DNA from: Solenopsis invicta
Taxonomy: Eukaryota > Arthropoda > Insecta > Hymenoptera > Formicidae
Direction of reading: 5' to 3'
Length of the DNA: 64,000 nucleotides
Assembly (NCBI RefSeq): GCF_016802725.1
Contig: NC_052671.1
Span: forward strand, 15,767,231-15,831,230
Position 1 is the stretch's first letter. Every line of letters begins with the position of its first letter. This document shows positions 44,372 through 53,737 of the stretch, in pieces. The notes below the pieces were generated by a model. That model made no database searches. It had not been told where the DNA came from and worked only from the letters and a program-made list of their open reading frames with translations. Made by a program: the position numbers and the translations under genes.

Positions 44372-45079
44372 CTAATCGTTTCGCGGTACCGCAAACTCGT
44401 TAAATCCTCTTCTGTATCGTCCATTAGTGAGCGAGCTATCCTTGTCTATCACTAGAAATCCGTATTCGCGCTGCCAATAATCACGGCACAATGCGCAAAA
44501 TTCGTCGTACGACATGTCGGTGTTCACGTGATCATTGTAAACGTGTCTCAAGTTGGTACCATCCTGTTTAAACAGGATTAGGAGATTAGCATTATCGCGA
44601 ATCAGATGTTTTGGTATCCTCGCGTACGTTTGACAAAGATAAAAGCAGTCGACTGAAGAGTGGCGACCCATTGAAAAGTATTCTCTGATCGCATCTTGCT
44701 TATCGCACGCAACGTCGTCGAAGACAAAGATCGAATTCGGACGAGCCTCGATTGGCGGAACGACATCGCTATTATTTGAGAACGTAAAGTATCCAATTTC
44801 GTCGATCGATGTCAACAGATTTTCGAGATATCGATATTTTGGCTGCTGTAGCGACTTTGAATATACGTAAATATTCTCGAAATGTACACCGTGCGGACTC
44901 TCGAGCAGACTTATAAGAACGTTAGTCTTGCCGCACGAAGATGGGCCCGCAATTATGGCGCGGATGGTACTCGGCAGCATTTCACCGTGTTTCCGCAACT
45001 GCGCGCTCTCCCCCATTATTCGCAATTTTTCGTCGCAGTTTGTGACGCGTATCGTACGCGACTGCCGCACGAATTTCAT
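44372..45079 (-). CDS. Polinton DNA-packaging ATPase (FtsK/HerA type)
   Basis: The start at 45079 (MKFVRQSRTIRV) is preferred: the longer frame to 45256 adds residues that overlap the opposite gene and its promoter. Product about 235 residues. Walker A is AGPSSCGKTN, Walker B IFVFDDVAC; SVDCFYLCQTYARIPKHLIRDN contains the sensor-like Gln of the A32/packaging family. The size and motifs match Polinton and virophage genome-packaging ATPases. Intact. A TATATATAG element at about 45113-45124 precedes it in a short divergent promoter. Confidence 0.9.
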   Translation of the reverse strand: MKFVRQSRTIRVTNCDEKLRIMGESAQLRKHGEMLPSTIRAIIAGPSSCGKTNVLISLLESPHGVHFENIYVYSKSLQQPKYRYLENLLTSIDEIGYFTFSNNSDVVPPIEARPNSIFVFDDVACDKQDAIREYFSMGRHSSVDCFYLCQTYARIPKHLIRDNANLLILFKQDGTNLRHVYNDHVNTDMSYDEFCALCRDYWQREYGFLVIDKDSSLTNGRYRRGFNEFAVPRND

Positions 45080-45158
45080 GTTTAACACTAAACTCGCGTG
45101 ACACCTCGAGCGCCTATATATAGACGCGCGAAACCTTGAAGCGCTCATTAGCGAAAAA
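45080..45158. promoter_or_regulatory. Divergent promoter between ATPase and virion genes
   Basis: 79 bp between the ATPase start (minus) and the 45159 start (plus). GCCTATATATAG (about 45111-45122) can serve as a TATA box for either strand. Inference from position only. Confidence 0.4.
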
Positions 45159-45446
45159 ATGTTTCTCGCGTTGTCATCTCCCTGCCATGTTCTTGATCTG
45201 AGCACTGAGCAGTTGAAAGTATATACGAAGATCGTATTTTTACGCGTGTGCGGCAACTATATTGATCATCTTTGGCCACGACTTCCGAAACATATACAGG
45301 CGGATCCTGAGGTTCAAATGTATCGTCGCTGCAACGAGCATCACAATCAGCCGTGGCAACGGACGCACATTGACGGTCCCACGCCGAGAATTAAGGACTG
45401 CGAGGAATGTCAGCGTCGAGCAAAGGCCGCGTCGGAGGTCTGTTGA
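45159..45446 (+). CDS. Small conserved Polinton ORF with Cys/His motif (95 aa)
   Basis: First gene of the plus-strand virion block. Visible: LKVYTKIVFLRVC helix, IDHLWPRLPKHI, RRCNEHHNQPW, HIDGPTPRIKDCEECQRR. The C..H/H..C..C arrangement suggests zinc binding. Its 3' end overlaps the start of the PLA2 gene by 40 bp. Function unknown. Confidence 0.55.
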   Translation: MFLALSSPCHVLDLSTEQLKVYTKIVFLRVCGNYIDHLWPRLPKHIQADPEVQMYRRCNEHHNQPWQRTHIDGPTPRIKDCEECQRRAKAASEVC

Positions 45447-46081
45447 ATCGAGCGATAAACGCGCTTCCTTTCGAATTACATATCCCCGGTTATCAGTTTT
45501 GTGGTCCGGGCACGCGGTTGAAGAAACGATTGGCCAGAGGTGACAAAGGTGTAAATCCATTGGACGCGGCGTGCCGCGAACACGATATTGCGTACTCTCT
45601 TAGCAACAAACTCGTCGATAGACACGCAGCCGACAGAGTGCTCGCCGACAAAGCGCTGGGTCGTGTCATCGCGAGAGATTCGACTATCGGTGAGAGAGCC
45701 GCCGCTGCAGCCGTTTGGGCAGCGATGAAGGCCAAGACCAAGATCGGCAAGGGTATGAAGGCGAAAAAGAGGAAAACAACGACGAAGAAAAAACGAATAC
45801 TTCCGTCGGCGAAGCGAGGTGGCATGTTGCCAATTCTACCAATCTTGGGCGCGATTGGATCATTAGTCGGAGGAGCAGCCGGTGTAGCAAAAGCGATAAA
45901 CGCCAACAAAGCCGCGCGACGCCAGCTCAAGGAGCTGCAACGCCACAATCGCGCGATGGAACAGGGTCGCGGTCTACATTTAGCTCCATATAAAGACGGC
46001 CGAGGATTGTACCTGGGCCCATATAAAAGTGGACGAGGTTTATCAGCGAAGAAGAAAAAAAAAACGCCGAAAAGACGATAA
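45407..46081 (+). CDS. Virion protein with phospholipase A2 domain
   Basis: 224 residues, intact. The N-terminal PLA2 (about residues 20-90) shows the calcium loop YQFCGPGT and catalytic DAACREHDIAY (His-Asp dyad), the same compact type as in parvovirus VP1 unique regions. It is followed by a Lys-rich stretch (KAKKRKTTTKKKR), a Gly/Ala-rich hydrophobic segment (LPILGAIGSLVGGAAG, about 150-165), a helix, and a Tyr/Gly repeat tail (GRGLHLAPYK, GRGLYLGPYK) ending in poly-Lys. PLA2 would open endosomal membranes during entry, as established for parvoviruses; use here is inference. Confidence 0.88.
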   Translation: MSASSKGRVGGLLNRAINALPFELHIPGYQFCGPGTRLKKRLARGDKGVNPLDAACREHDIAYSLSNKLVDRHAADRVLADKALGRVIARDSTIGERAAAAAVWAAMKAKTKIGKGMKAKKRKTTTKKKRILPSAKRGGMLPILPILGAIGSLVGGAAGVAKAINANKAARRQLKELQRHNRAMEQGRGLHLAPYKDGRGLYLGPYKSGRGLSAKKKKKTPKRR

Positions 46082-46083
46082 GA

Positions 46084-46440
46084 ATGCCCACAGGCGTGAC
46101 TACTGACGTGCAGTTGAAACAGCTGGCGAGACGTATGCGCATACCGTATTTTAGAGGTGTTTTCATGCTCGATGCTTTACCATCGAATGGCGTGCGTTTA
46201 AACGAGAGCGCCATCGTTAATCTAGACGATACCACGGGGCCTGGTACTCATTGGGTAGCGTTTGCAAAGAGGAGCAACCGCGTCAAATATTTCGATAGTT
46301 TTGGCAATTTGCGACCGCCTCGAGATCTCGTGCGTTATTTCGGAAACAATGTTACGATAGAGTACAATCGAACGCCCTATCAGACATACGCTCAGAACTT
46401 CTGTGGGCAAATGTGCTTGCATTTTCTTCAAAGAGTATAA
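46084..46440 (+). CDS. Adenain-like cysteine protease (maturation protease)
   Basis: 118 residues, intact, three bases after the PLA2 stop. Catalytic elements as in adenovirus protease: GTHWVAF (His), YFDSFG (Asp), YAQNFCGQMC (Gln and Cys). Shorter than adenovirus protease (about 200), as usual in Polintons. It would cleave capsid precursors during particle maturation. The homologue in the right-hand remnant (52566-52920) is broken. Confidence 0.9.
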   Translation: MPTGVTTDVQLKQLARRMRIPYFRGVFMLDALPSNGVRLNESAIVNLDDTTGPGTHWVAFAKRSNRVKYFDSFGNLRPPRDLVRYFGNNVTIEYNRTPYQTYAQNFCGQMCLHFLQRV

Positions 46441-46500
46441 TTTTAAAAAGATCGACGTGGTGCTGCAGACTGTCAGTGTAAGTCGAGCGCTTTCTCCGTC

Positions 46501-47285
46501 ATGTCGTTGACACTAACGCTCAGCGGAACGAGCAGCGTTCTCGCTGCAAATTATTCACCGTCAATAGATTTGACAGATGGAGACTATGAGCTCGGTCTGA
46601 CGCTCTTCGAGACTTATCACGCGATACCCAACGTGAGCGCCTCCAACAATAAGTTCTATTTCGGCAAGGACGACACGGAACTAACGATACCCGAAGGATC
46701 GTATGAAATACCGGCCATAAACGAATATTTGAAATGTGCAATTTCGCAGAAACGTCCACGACGCGATGCACCCAATGCGGATGGCACGATTGCCGATGCC
46801 ACTGTCCGCGGCAACAACGACGATGATGACGAGGAAGCAGCGTTCCCGATAGTGATTCGCGCAAACCATAACACGATGCGGTGCGAGATTAAATGTGCCT
46901 ACAGAATAAACTTTAGCAAACCAAACAACAGAGATCGCTGCTGGGATTCTCATCGATGCGTATACTGCGACCGCGAAGATGGCACGAATCGGACGTGTCG
47001 ATAAACATCATGAATGTGAACATTATACGCATAGAATGCAACTTGACCACGGGAGCTTACAGCAATGATGCGCGAGTGCACACGATCCACGAATTTTCAC
47101 CGAGCATCGCGTCGGGATATAAAGTCAGTGAAAGATCTTTTCAAATCTACTTGCAAGTTTACTTGCCAGTGCTCATACAGAGCGTTAGTGACATCACCGT
47201 ACGCGTTGTCGATCAAAACGGATGATTACTGGACTTTCGCGGGGAGGAAATCACAGTTAGGCTGCACGTTCGAAGGCGTGTGTGA
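46501..47285 (+). pseudogene. Minor capsid (penton-like, single jelly-roll) protein, broken
   Basis: First frame 46501-47004 (MSLTLTLSGTSSVLAANY, DGDYELGLTLFETY, IPNVSASNNKFYF). The second frame begins within 46920-46935 ([37 protein letters not shown]). An in-frame TGA lies at 47223-47225 before LLDFRGEEITVRLHV. The stop at 47283-47285 overlaps the next ATG. One frameshift and one nonsense codon disable it. Assignment as penton or minor capsid rests on position before the larger capsid gene and Polinton precedent. Confidence 0.7.
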
Positions 47286-48639
47286 TGCTGGTAATAAACG
47301 GAGCCGAGCGAGCGCAGAGAACATCATTTACCGGGCAATCGACTTTATCGGTCAATAATAGATTAGCTGAAAAGAAGAGACTCAACGCATCAAACGTTAA
47401 ATATTTACAATCGCTAGGATTCGCGGTTCGAAAATGCCCGATATCTTGAATATTGGCGACGAGCCAATCTTTGACGATCGAATCGTCAAGATTCAGACTC
47501 ATGCATATTCACCTTACGCAAACACAACCTTCGGGCACAGCGATGAGATAAGAATACCTATATAGCAACAGGATTTGTATACGTTGCCGTGTTAGAGCTT
47601 CTTGTATATCGAGGGACAGTTGACCATGACAAGACCGATTAAAGAAAATACTGACGTGGTATTGGGAAACAATTGCGTGGCTTTCATGTTCGATGAAATT
47701 CGCTATGAATTGGACGGTGTCGAGATAGATCGAAATAGAAACGTGGGCACAACCAGCACGCTAAAAAACTATGTAACGCTGACATACGATAAAAACGTGG
47801 TTCTGCGAAATGCTGGCTGGGAAGAACGAATGACTACCAATGATGGCTTCTTCAACTTTTGCGTTCCGCTCAACATGCTTTTGGGATTCTGCGAGGATTA
47901 TAAACGCACAGTGATCAACGCGCGTCACGAGTTGATCTTGATACGAACGCGCAACGATAACAATTGTCTGACGGGCAATTCGGCGTTGGAACCCTTGCTC
48001 CAGTTGTTTAAGATTCAATGGCGTATGCCACATGTGTCATTGAGCGAGATAAATAATCTTTCGATGCTCCGCACATTGGAGAGCAGACGTTACCTGAGCA
48101 TGGCTTTTCGCTCGTAGGATTTGTACGAGTATCCGCTTTTGCAACGCACGACCAAACATTCGTGGGCAATCAAGACCGCTACTCAGCTCGAGAAGCCGCG
48201 ATGCGTCATCTTCGCTCTGCAAATCGGTCGAAAAAATATCATGGCTGAGGACCCGAGCCGATTCGATCATTGCAATTTGACTAATGTGAAACTCTATCTG
48301 AACTCTGAATGTTATCCGAGAGAGGATATGAATTTGGATTTTGGTAAAAACAGATGGGCTATTCTGTACGACATGTACACGCGTTTCTGCAGAGCCTACC
48401 TCGGATACGAGAATCTCCAGCCAAGTCTCTCCATAACGGAGTTTCGATACAACGGTCCATTCACCGTGATCGACTGCTGTCGACAAAGCGAATTGATTAA
48501 AAGCGCAACCATCGACGTGCGATTGGAATTCGAGACTAATGCTAACGTGCCGGCAAATAGTAGCGCCTATTGCCTTATAATACACGATCGCGTGATTCAG
48601 TATAACCCGTTGACAAACATTGTGCGCAAAATCACTTAA
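47285..48639 (+). pseudogene. Major capsid (double jelly-roll-like) protein, broken
   Basis: Begins at 47285 (MLVINGAERAQRTSF), overlapping the previous stop. A frameshift before 47434 leads into DEPIFDDRIVKIQTHAY. The rest is in one frame with TAG at 47563-47565, 47593-47595 and 48115-48117. Conserved blocks: NNCVAFMFDEIRYELDGVEI, FNFCVPLNMLLGFCEDYKR, NARHELILIRTRND, IQWRMPHVSLSEIN, TQLEKPRCVIFALQ, YDMYTRFCR, IIHDRVIQYNPL. The length (about 450) suits a double jelly-roll capsid subunit. The remnant at 53738-55180 is its homologue. Confidence 0.75.
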
Positions 48640-48701
48640 TTTCACACATATATATTTTACGATACATCGACGTGAACCACAGTCTTCGTTTCGACCGCGA
48701 C

Positions 48702-49226
48702 ATGTCCGTACCGACGTTCGTGGATCTGCAAGGTTTCCCCCTTGGACGATTAAGTGGTTTTGTCGTAAAAGAGTTTGCTGCTCTTAGAGAGGGAAACGTT
48801 CTTGCGCATTATATCTTTGACAGTCCCCAGCCATGGGATTGGTTGATGAAATCCGAAAGATCCTGTGCTTTCTGGCTCACTGCCTGTCATCATGGACTAA
48901 GATGGGGCACCGACGGAGTAGTTCCGTACCGGAAAGCGAAACAAGTGATTACAACTGCAGTACTGGGTGCTGAAAATCCTGACGACAAGGAGATTGTGTA
49001 CGTCAAAGGGCACGAGAAACGAGAATGGCTGGGAGAATTGCCTCTGGACAGTCGGCGAGAATACGCATACATCGAGAGCCTGGATGTGGATTACGAAGAC
49101 GTGGATAATCTAAATAATCTAGATGATGCTAATACTTTTCAATGTGGACAACACCGAACAAATAGACATTGTGCTTTACAAAATGTATTCAAACTTTTCA
49201 ATTGGTGGACACAATTACATGAATAA
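48702..49226 (+). CDS. Conserved Polinton protein with VDLQGF motif
   Basis: ATG at 48702 preferred over a GTG 30 bp upstream. About 174 residues: FVDLQGFPLGRL at the N-terminus, VVKEFAALREG, HYIFDSPQPWDWL, WLTACHHGLRWGTDG, KEIVYVKGHEKREWL, then CGQHRTNRHCALQNVFKLFNWW, a Cys/His cluster. It is conserved in the degraded copy at 55380-55870. The N-terminal Asp after a beta-like strand and the KGxEK segment hint at a nuclease-like RNase H fold, but this is a guess. Intact here. Confidence 0.65.
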   Translation: MSVPTFVDLQGFPLGRLSGFVVKEFAALREGNVLAHYIFDSPQPWDWLMKSERSCAFWLTACHHGLRWGTDGVVPYRKAKQVITTAVLGAENPDDKEIVYVKGHEKREWLGELPLDSRREYAYIESLDVDYEDVDNLNNLDDANTFQCGQHRTNRHCALQNVFKLFNWWTQLHE

Positions 49227-49776
49227 ACATATGTAATATACGTTTTTTTTTTATTTCTTTCCCCCTCCATTACATCGACATTTATCTATTACATCGACGT
49301 TTCTCCAACGTTTTTTTTTTTTTCATGTTTCATTTAGCGTTTCACGTATACCATGAATGTTATATATATATATTACGTTTTGTTCTTGTACAATGTTGTC
49401 GCGAAAACGTGTCGTGACATATGATACCGACGATGATGATGCAATTGTTGGAAAGAGTGGGGAAACTATCCCCTCTCCTATAAAAAATGCAGAAGAATGA
49501 ACGTGTCGAAACATGTTCAAGGCTACCGATGAAATTGTTGGAAAGAGTGGGGGAAACTATCCCCTCTCCTATACAAAAAGATTCAGAAGAATAAACGTGT
49601 CGAGACATGTTCAAGGCTACCGATGAAATTGTTGAAAAGAGTGGGGGAAATTATCCCCTCTCCATCTATACGTTCCCAATACAACATTAATAACTGCAAA
49701 CATCACCATTTGGCAATCAGTATTGCATCAGTCGCTCGTTTGAACAGTTTTTGATATCGCTCTTGAAATACATACA
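49227..49776. repeat. Intergenic spacer with three ~94 bp tandem units
   Basis: Units begin AACGTGTCG at about 49406, 49500 and 49594, each containing ACATGTTCAAGGCTACCGATG and GAAAGAGTGGGG...CCCCTCTCC, which can pair as a hairpin. The remnant at 7898-8100 carries two units. Poly-T tracts precede them. No gene. Confidence 0.75.
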
Positions 49777-50476
49777 ATGGCAAACTATTACGTACCAACC
49801 GAGGCGCATGAAAAGTCGTAAATATTCTTTTGTTATACGATATAAAAAACCTTACATTTTATTCATTTATTTCACTCATCTCCGTTTCTTTTTTCAGAGC
49901 GTCTTCAAATATACGATATACGCCACGTATACTGGGCAGAAGGTTCGCGCTAACATCAACTTCCTACAAATGGATTGATGTAGCGATCAACGTGGGATCT
50001 GTTTCCTGCTCCGTGGAGATACCGCTCGGCGATACACGCGGCAACCGGATTGTCCTACCATATAGAACGTGGAGAGCTCTGTTAGATAAACGTGCGAATT
50101 TCGAGCGATTCGTTCAGTCAAAGCACCATCGTTACCGATTCATGACCTTACCGTGCAACTCGTGAAATTACGTGATGAAAGTATTGTTAAGTTATCTTTA
50201 CTCGATGCAAGTATTTACCTCAAGCCTACAACCATGCTATTCATGTATGAACTAGAGCACTGTGTGGAGCACCTATATTATACGCTGCATCAGAGCATTG
50301 CAACCGCGACTGAGAAATTTAAATATTTTGTAACATTTTTGCGTCAAAACTTTGCCATGAACAAACCAGACGCGACAGAATTATTGCGCAAATCTTACGA
50401 TAAGAGTTCGCAAATTGAATGTGACTTAATAGCCTACGCTATTGATACTACTATATACGACGCATTAACTACTTAA
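49777..50476 (+). pseudogene. Polinton tail gene, two exons, frameshifted
   Basis: Exon 1 49777-49817 (MANYYVPTEAHEKS), intron 49818-49897 (GTAAAT donor, TTTTTTCAG acceptor, 80 bp), exon 2 to 50476. Exon 2 reads NIRYTPRILGRRFALTS, YKWIDVAINVGS, GDTRGNRIVLPYRTWRALL, then shifts frame near 50115 and continues VQLVKLRDESIVKLSL, FMYELEHCVEHLYYTL, FKYFVTFLRQN, to IDTTIYDALTT. It is the last gene before the right repeat. Two further copies in the window (8213-8912 and 57930-62034) support the gene model. Function unknown. Confidence 0.7.
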
Positions 50477-50677
50477 TAGAATGATTGTACACGATGTATT
50501 ACATACTCAATAAAAAAAAATGTGAAACGTATAAAAAAGAGTTTATCTCGTTATAAACCTTTCCCATATTATAATGCATATTAGTGTTACAAGTTGCGTT
50601 TAGTCTCTTATAGAATAGCCTTGATAGTGATTGCGTCACGCGAACGATAACATTCCACAGGGGAAGAATCGAGCATT

Positions 50678-51997
50678 GTCAAGGCCATGCCTGAGAGCTG
50701 CATCGGCAAATATAATTTTAATAAAGAATGTTCTATATCTCTCGAACGGTAGGCTAAAAAATTACGAGACTTGAAAAGTTATACGTAGTGGAATACTGCC
50801 TTTAAAATGGATCCAGGAAGAATAACAAAAATTAGGTAGAAAAAAAAACAATTAATAATATATAATTGCAAGCATAGAGTAGCGGCGTTTGCTTCGCCTA
50901 CAATGTAATCATATATCTTTCGTCTTCGATGTAATCGTATACCTTAGTGATTAGCCGCCGTCAAAATACGCGATGCGACGGAGGATGCTCTCGCTGAGCG
51001 AGCCCTTCGTCAGTCGCAATTATACCGTCGCGCAATTGAGATCGGGTCGCGAGAAAAAATGGATCGCCGCGCGGAGGAAGAGCAGGAATTCGTTCCTGCT
51101 TCGATTAGTATTGTGGTGTCCACCATAATGACGGAGCAACGTGTGGTACAATACAGCTTTAGACTTCCCTCCATTATTATTGTAGTGGACACCACACGGG
51201 ACAGCGTGTGGTACAGATAGTACGTACCATTGACTTATTATATTAAACTAATAGTGTGGTGGTGGTTGTGGTGGTGGTGGTGGTGGTGGTGGTGGTGGTC
51301 GTGGCTGCGGCAGCAGCGGCGGCGGCTGCAGCGGTGGTGGTAAGTTTCTTTTTAAGAAATTTTTTTATTTTTTTCTGTCCGCCGATTTCGCGCGCTGGCG
51401 CGGGCGGCAGCGGTCGCGGGCGGTGGGCGCGGCGGCGGGCGCGGGCGGCGGCGGCGGGCGCGGGCGGCGGCGGCGGCGGGCGCGGGCGGCGGCGGCGGGC
51501 GCGGGCGGCGGCGGGCCTCGCGAAATACACCGTGGAGAACCGCCGCGAAATACGCCGCGGAAATCGCCGCGGAAAATACACGGTATTTTACAAACAAGAT
51601 GTGCTGGTTCTAATTGCAGGCTTCCCCTCTCTCCCCAACATCATCCTCGGCGGTACATACCGCTCTGCCGCGCGGCTTACCCCCACCTTTCAATCCCACC
51701 TCTAGATCAGTGGGTGACACCACCCACTGCATCTTGAGGATCACCACCCACTCCCTGTATCATTCCCCACTCCCGGGTAGGACCGCGGGCTGACTCCCAC
51801 GCGCGGGTCAGTTCAGCGGGCTGACCCCTACCTCCCAAGTTAGGTCTCGCGGGTCACCACCCACCTCCCATGTCAGACCTCGCGGATCATCACTCACTCC
51901 GCGGTACGTACCGCAGGTACCCCCGCGCCTACATTCCCCCCTCGCCCCTCACCCCCCCTCATTGCTCCCGAGTTAGAACTCGCCTAGTCTTACTACT
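50678..51997 (-). repeat. Right terminal inverted repeat of the Polinton
   Basis: Inverted partner of 15108-16315, with a (GTG)n block near 51250-51298, a GC-rich GGGCGCGGGCGGC block (51400-51510), and the terminus ...CTAGTCTTACTACT. Confidence 0.85.
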
Positions 51998-52000
51998 TAC

Positions 52001-52527
52001 CAGGATATCAATTTTGTGGGCCCGGCACTCGTCTAATAAAGAAATTAGCGCGCGGTTATCAAGGTATTAAACAATTAGATTCGGCGTGTCGCAAGCACGA
52101 CATCGCTTATTCGCGATACAGCAATCTCGCCGATCGTCACATTGCCGATCAAGCGCACGCGGAAAAAACGCGTAAACGAATCAGAGCAAAGTACGCAAAA
52201 TTTGGCGAGAGAGTTGCCGCGACCGCTATATGAGCTGCGACGAAAGCAAAAACGAAATTAGGTACGGGCTTGAACAGATGTAGACAAAAAACAACAAAGA
52301 AGAGGAGAATACTTCCCATGATGAAACGTGGAGGCATCCTACCGTTTTTACCTTTATTAGGAGCACTCGGAACTCTGGCGGGTGGAGCGGCTAGCGTGGC
52401 AAAAGCTGTAAATGCTAACAAAGCAGCGCGACAACAACTCGAGGAAATGCAACGTCATAATCACGCGTTGGAGGTTTACGTTTGTTCCCGTATAAATGTG
52501 ATAGCGGTGTTAAGAGAAAAACAGTAA
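52001..52527 (+). pseudogene. PLA2 virion protein, truncated and broken copy
   Basis: Starts at PGYQFCGPGT (calcium loop) because the N-terminus is lost at the Polinton junction. SACRKHDIAYS keeps the catalytic His-Asp. A TGA at 52231-52233 interrupts. Then KKRRILPMMKRGG, LPFLPLLGALGTLAGGAA and NANKAARQQLEEMQRHN follow as in the intact protein. The C-terminal Tyr/Gly repeat tail is degraded. Confidence 0.8.
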
Positions 52528-52565
52528 AAAAAACGTTGTGGACAAAAACATTGGAAACGCTTAAA

Positions 52566-52920
52566 TTGCCGCGCTTCGGTATCACGACGAATGAGCAGTT
52601 GCATCGTTCGGCTTATCGATTGCGTATTCCGTTTTTCAGGGGCGTATTTATGCGAGACGCACTTCCGACGAAGCTGCGTCGCAATGAGAACGAAATTATA
52701 AATGTCGACGACTCAACAGGGTCGGGCACTCATTGTGTTGGTTATGCAAAGAGAGGAAATATCGCGATGAGAGGAAATAACTTTGACGGTTTTGGCAAAC
52801 TTCGGATGCCGAGGAAACTCAAGCGATATTTGATGAACAATATAAATTTACTGTAAAATCGGCATTCGTATCAGACGTTCAATCAGAACATTTGCAGACA
52901 ATTGTGTTTACAATTTCTTT
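52566..52920 (+). pseudogene. Adenain-like protease, broken copy
   Basis: FGITTNEQLHRSAYRLRIPFF, VDDSTGSGTHCVGYA (the residue after the catalytic His is changed from Trp to Cys) and FDGFGKLRMP are in one frame to 52856. QNICRQLCLQF, matching the catalytic Cys region, is in a different frame near 52890-52915. Confidence 0.75.
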
Positions 52921-52963
52921 GGGAGATTGATCCGAAAAAGAAAGACGTTTATCGATCCTCGAC

Positions 52964-53732
52964 ATGTCGCTGACTCTCACGCTAATCGGAAAAAGCAGCG
53001 TCCTCGCGGCGAGTTACTTTCCCGCTTTGGATTGCAACGACGGCGAGTACGAGTTGGAACTTGCCAATTTTGAAACGTATAACATAATACCAAATGTTGA
53101 TTCCACGAACAATAATTTTTACTTCGACGATAAAACGATAACGATTCCCAGAATCGTACGAATTACCAGATATAAACAGATTTCTGAGAGCCGCTATATT
53201 TCGCGAGTAACGAATAATCGGCGAGAACCGTGACGGACGATATTCTGACGCAATCAATGATGATACCGATTATCTTTTCGACTACGAGGATGACAACGAT
53301 GAAAAGGGTGAACGTTCGATAATTATTCGCGCCGACGATAATACTATAAAAAGTGAGATACGATGTGCTTTTCGCGTTGATTTTACCCAACCGAACAAGT
53401 TCGCTATTGAATTTATCTCGTGTATTGCAACCGAACAAATGGTACGCGTCCGACGAACCTGTAAACATCATGAATGTGAATATTATTTGTGTAGAATGTA
53501 ATATTACCACAGGCGCGTATAGCGATAAGTCAATGCACACGATTCACGAATTCGCGACAAACGTTCCACCGGGATATAAATTGTAGATCATGCCGGCTCA
53601 AATCATTTATTGCTTCTCGTCATTGCGCGGAGCGTCACCAATATCACGTTGCGCATCGTCGATCAGAACGGACGAACGATCGATTTTCGCGGTGAAAAGG
53701 TAACGATTCGACTTCACTTACAACGAAAATAA
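52964..53732 (+). pseudogene. Minor capsid (penton-like) protein, broken copy
   Basis: MSLTLTLIGKSSVLAASYF and DGEYELELANFETYNIIPNV open the gene, followed by frameshifts. [20 protein letters not shown] and [15 protein letters not shown] (about 53470-53580) and DFRGEKVTIRLHLQRK (ending 53732) complete it. Confidence 0.75.
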
Positions 53733-53737
53733 TAGAT

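Larger units (their letters stand above)
15108..51997 (+). mobile_element. Polinton (Maverick), complete outline with two nested insertions
   Basis: The ends read AGTAGTAAGACTAGGCG and its complement, and Polinton termini characteristically begin AG. Long inverted repeats lie at 15108-16315 and 50678-51997. Inside are DNA polymerase B, retroviral-type chromodomain integrase, packaging ATPase, adenain-like protease, two capsid genes and a PLA2 protein: the diagnostic Polinton set, close to adintovirus-type gene content. Removing the foldback element (7.7 kb) and gypsy (12.2 kb) leaves about 17 kb. No 6-bp target duplication is seen (CGTAAC left, TACCAG right). Several genes are broken, so this copy is not autonomous. 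Confidence 0.9.

Noticed and set aside
44882..45085. Plus-strand ORFs opposite the ATPase and capsid genes
   Set aside because: Shadow frames of well-supported genes on the other strand.
47285..48639. Five of the in-frame stops in the central Polinton (three in the major capsid gene, one in the 43259-44338 gene, one in polymerase) are TAG, suggesting TAG recoding
   Set aside because: In the second capsid copy the three aligned codons encode three different amino acids, and frameshifts plus TGA stops occur in neighbouring genes. Ordinary decay explains it better.
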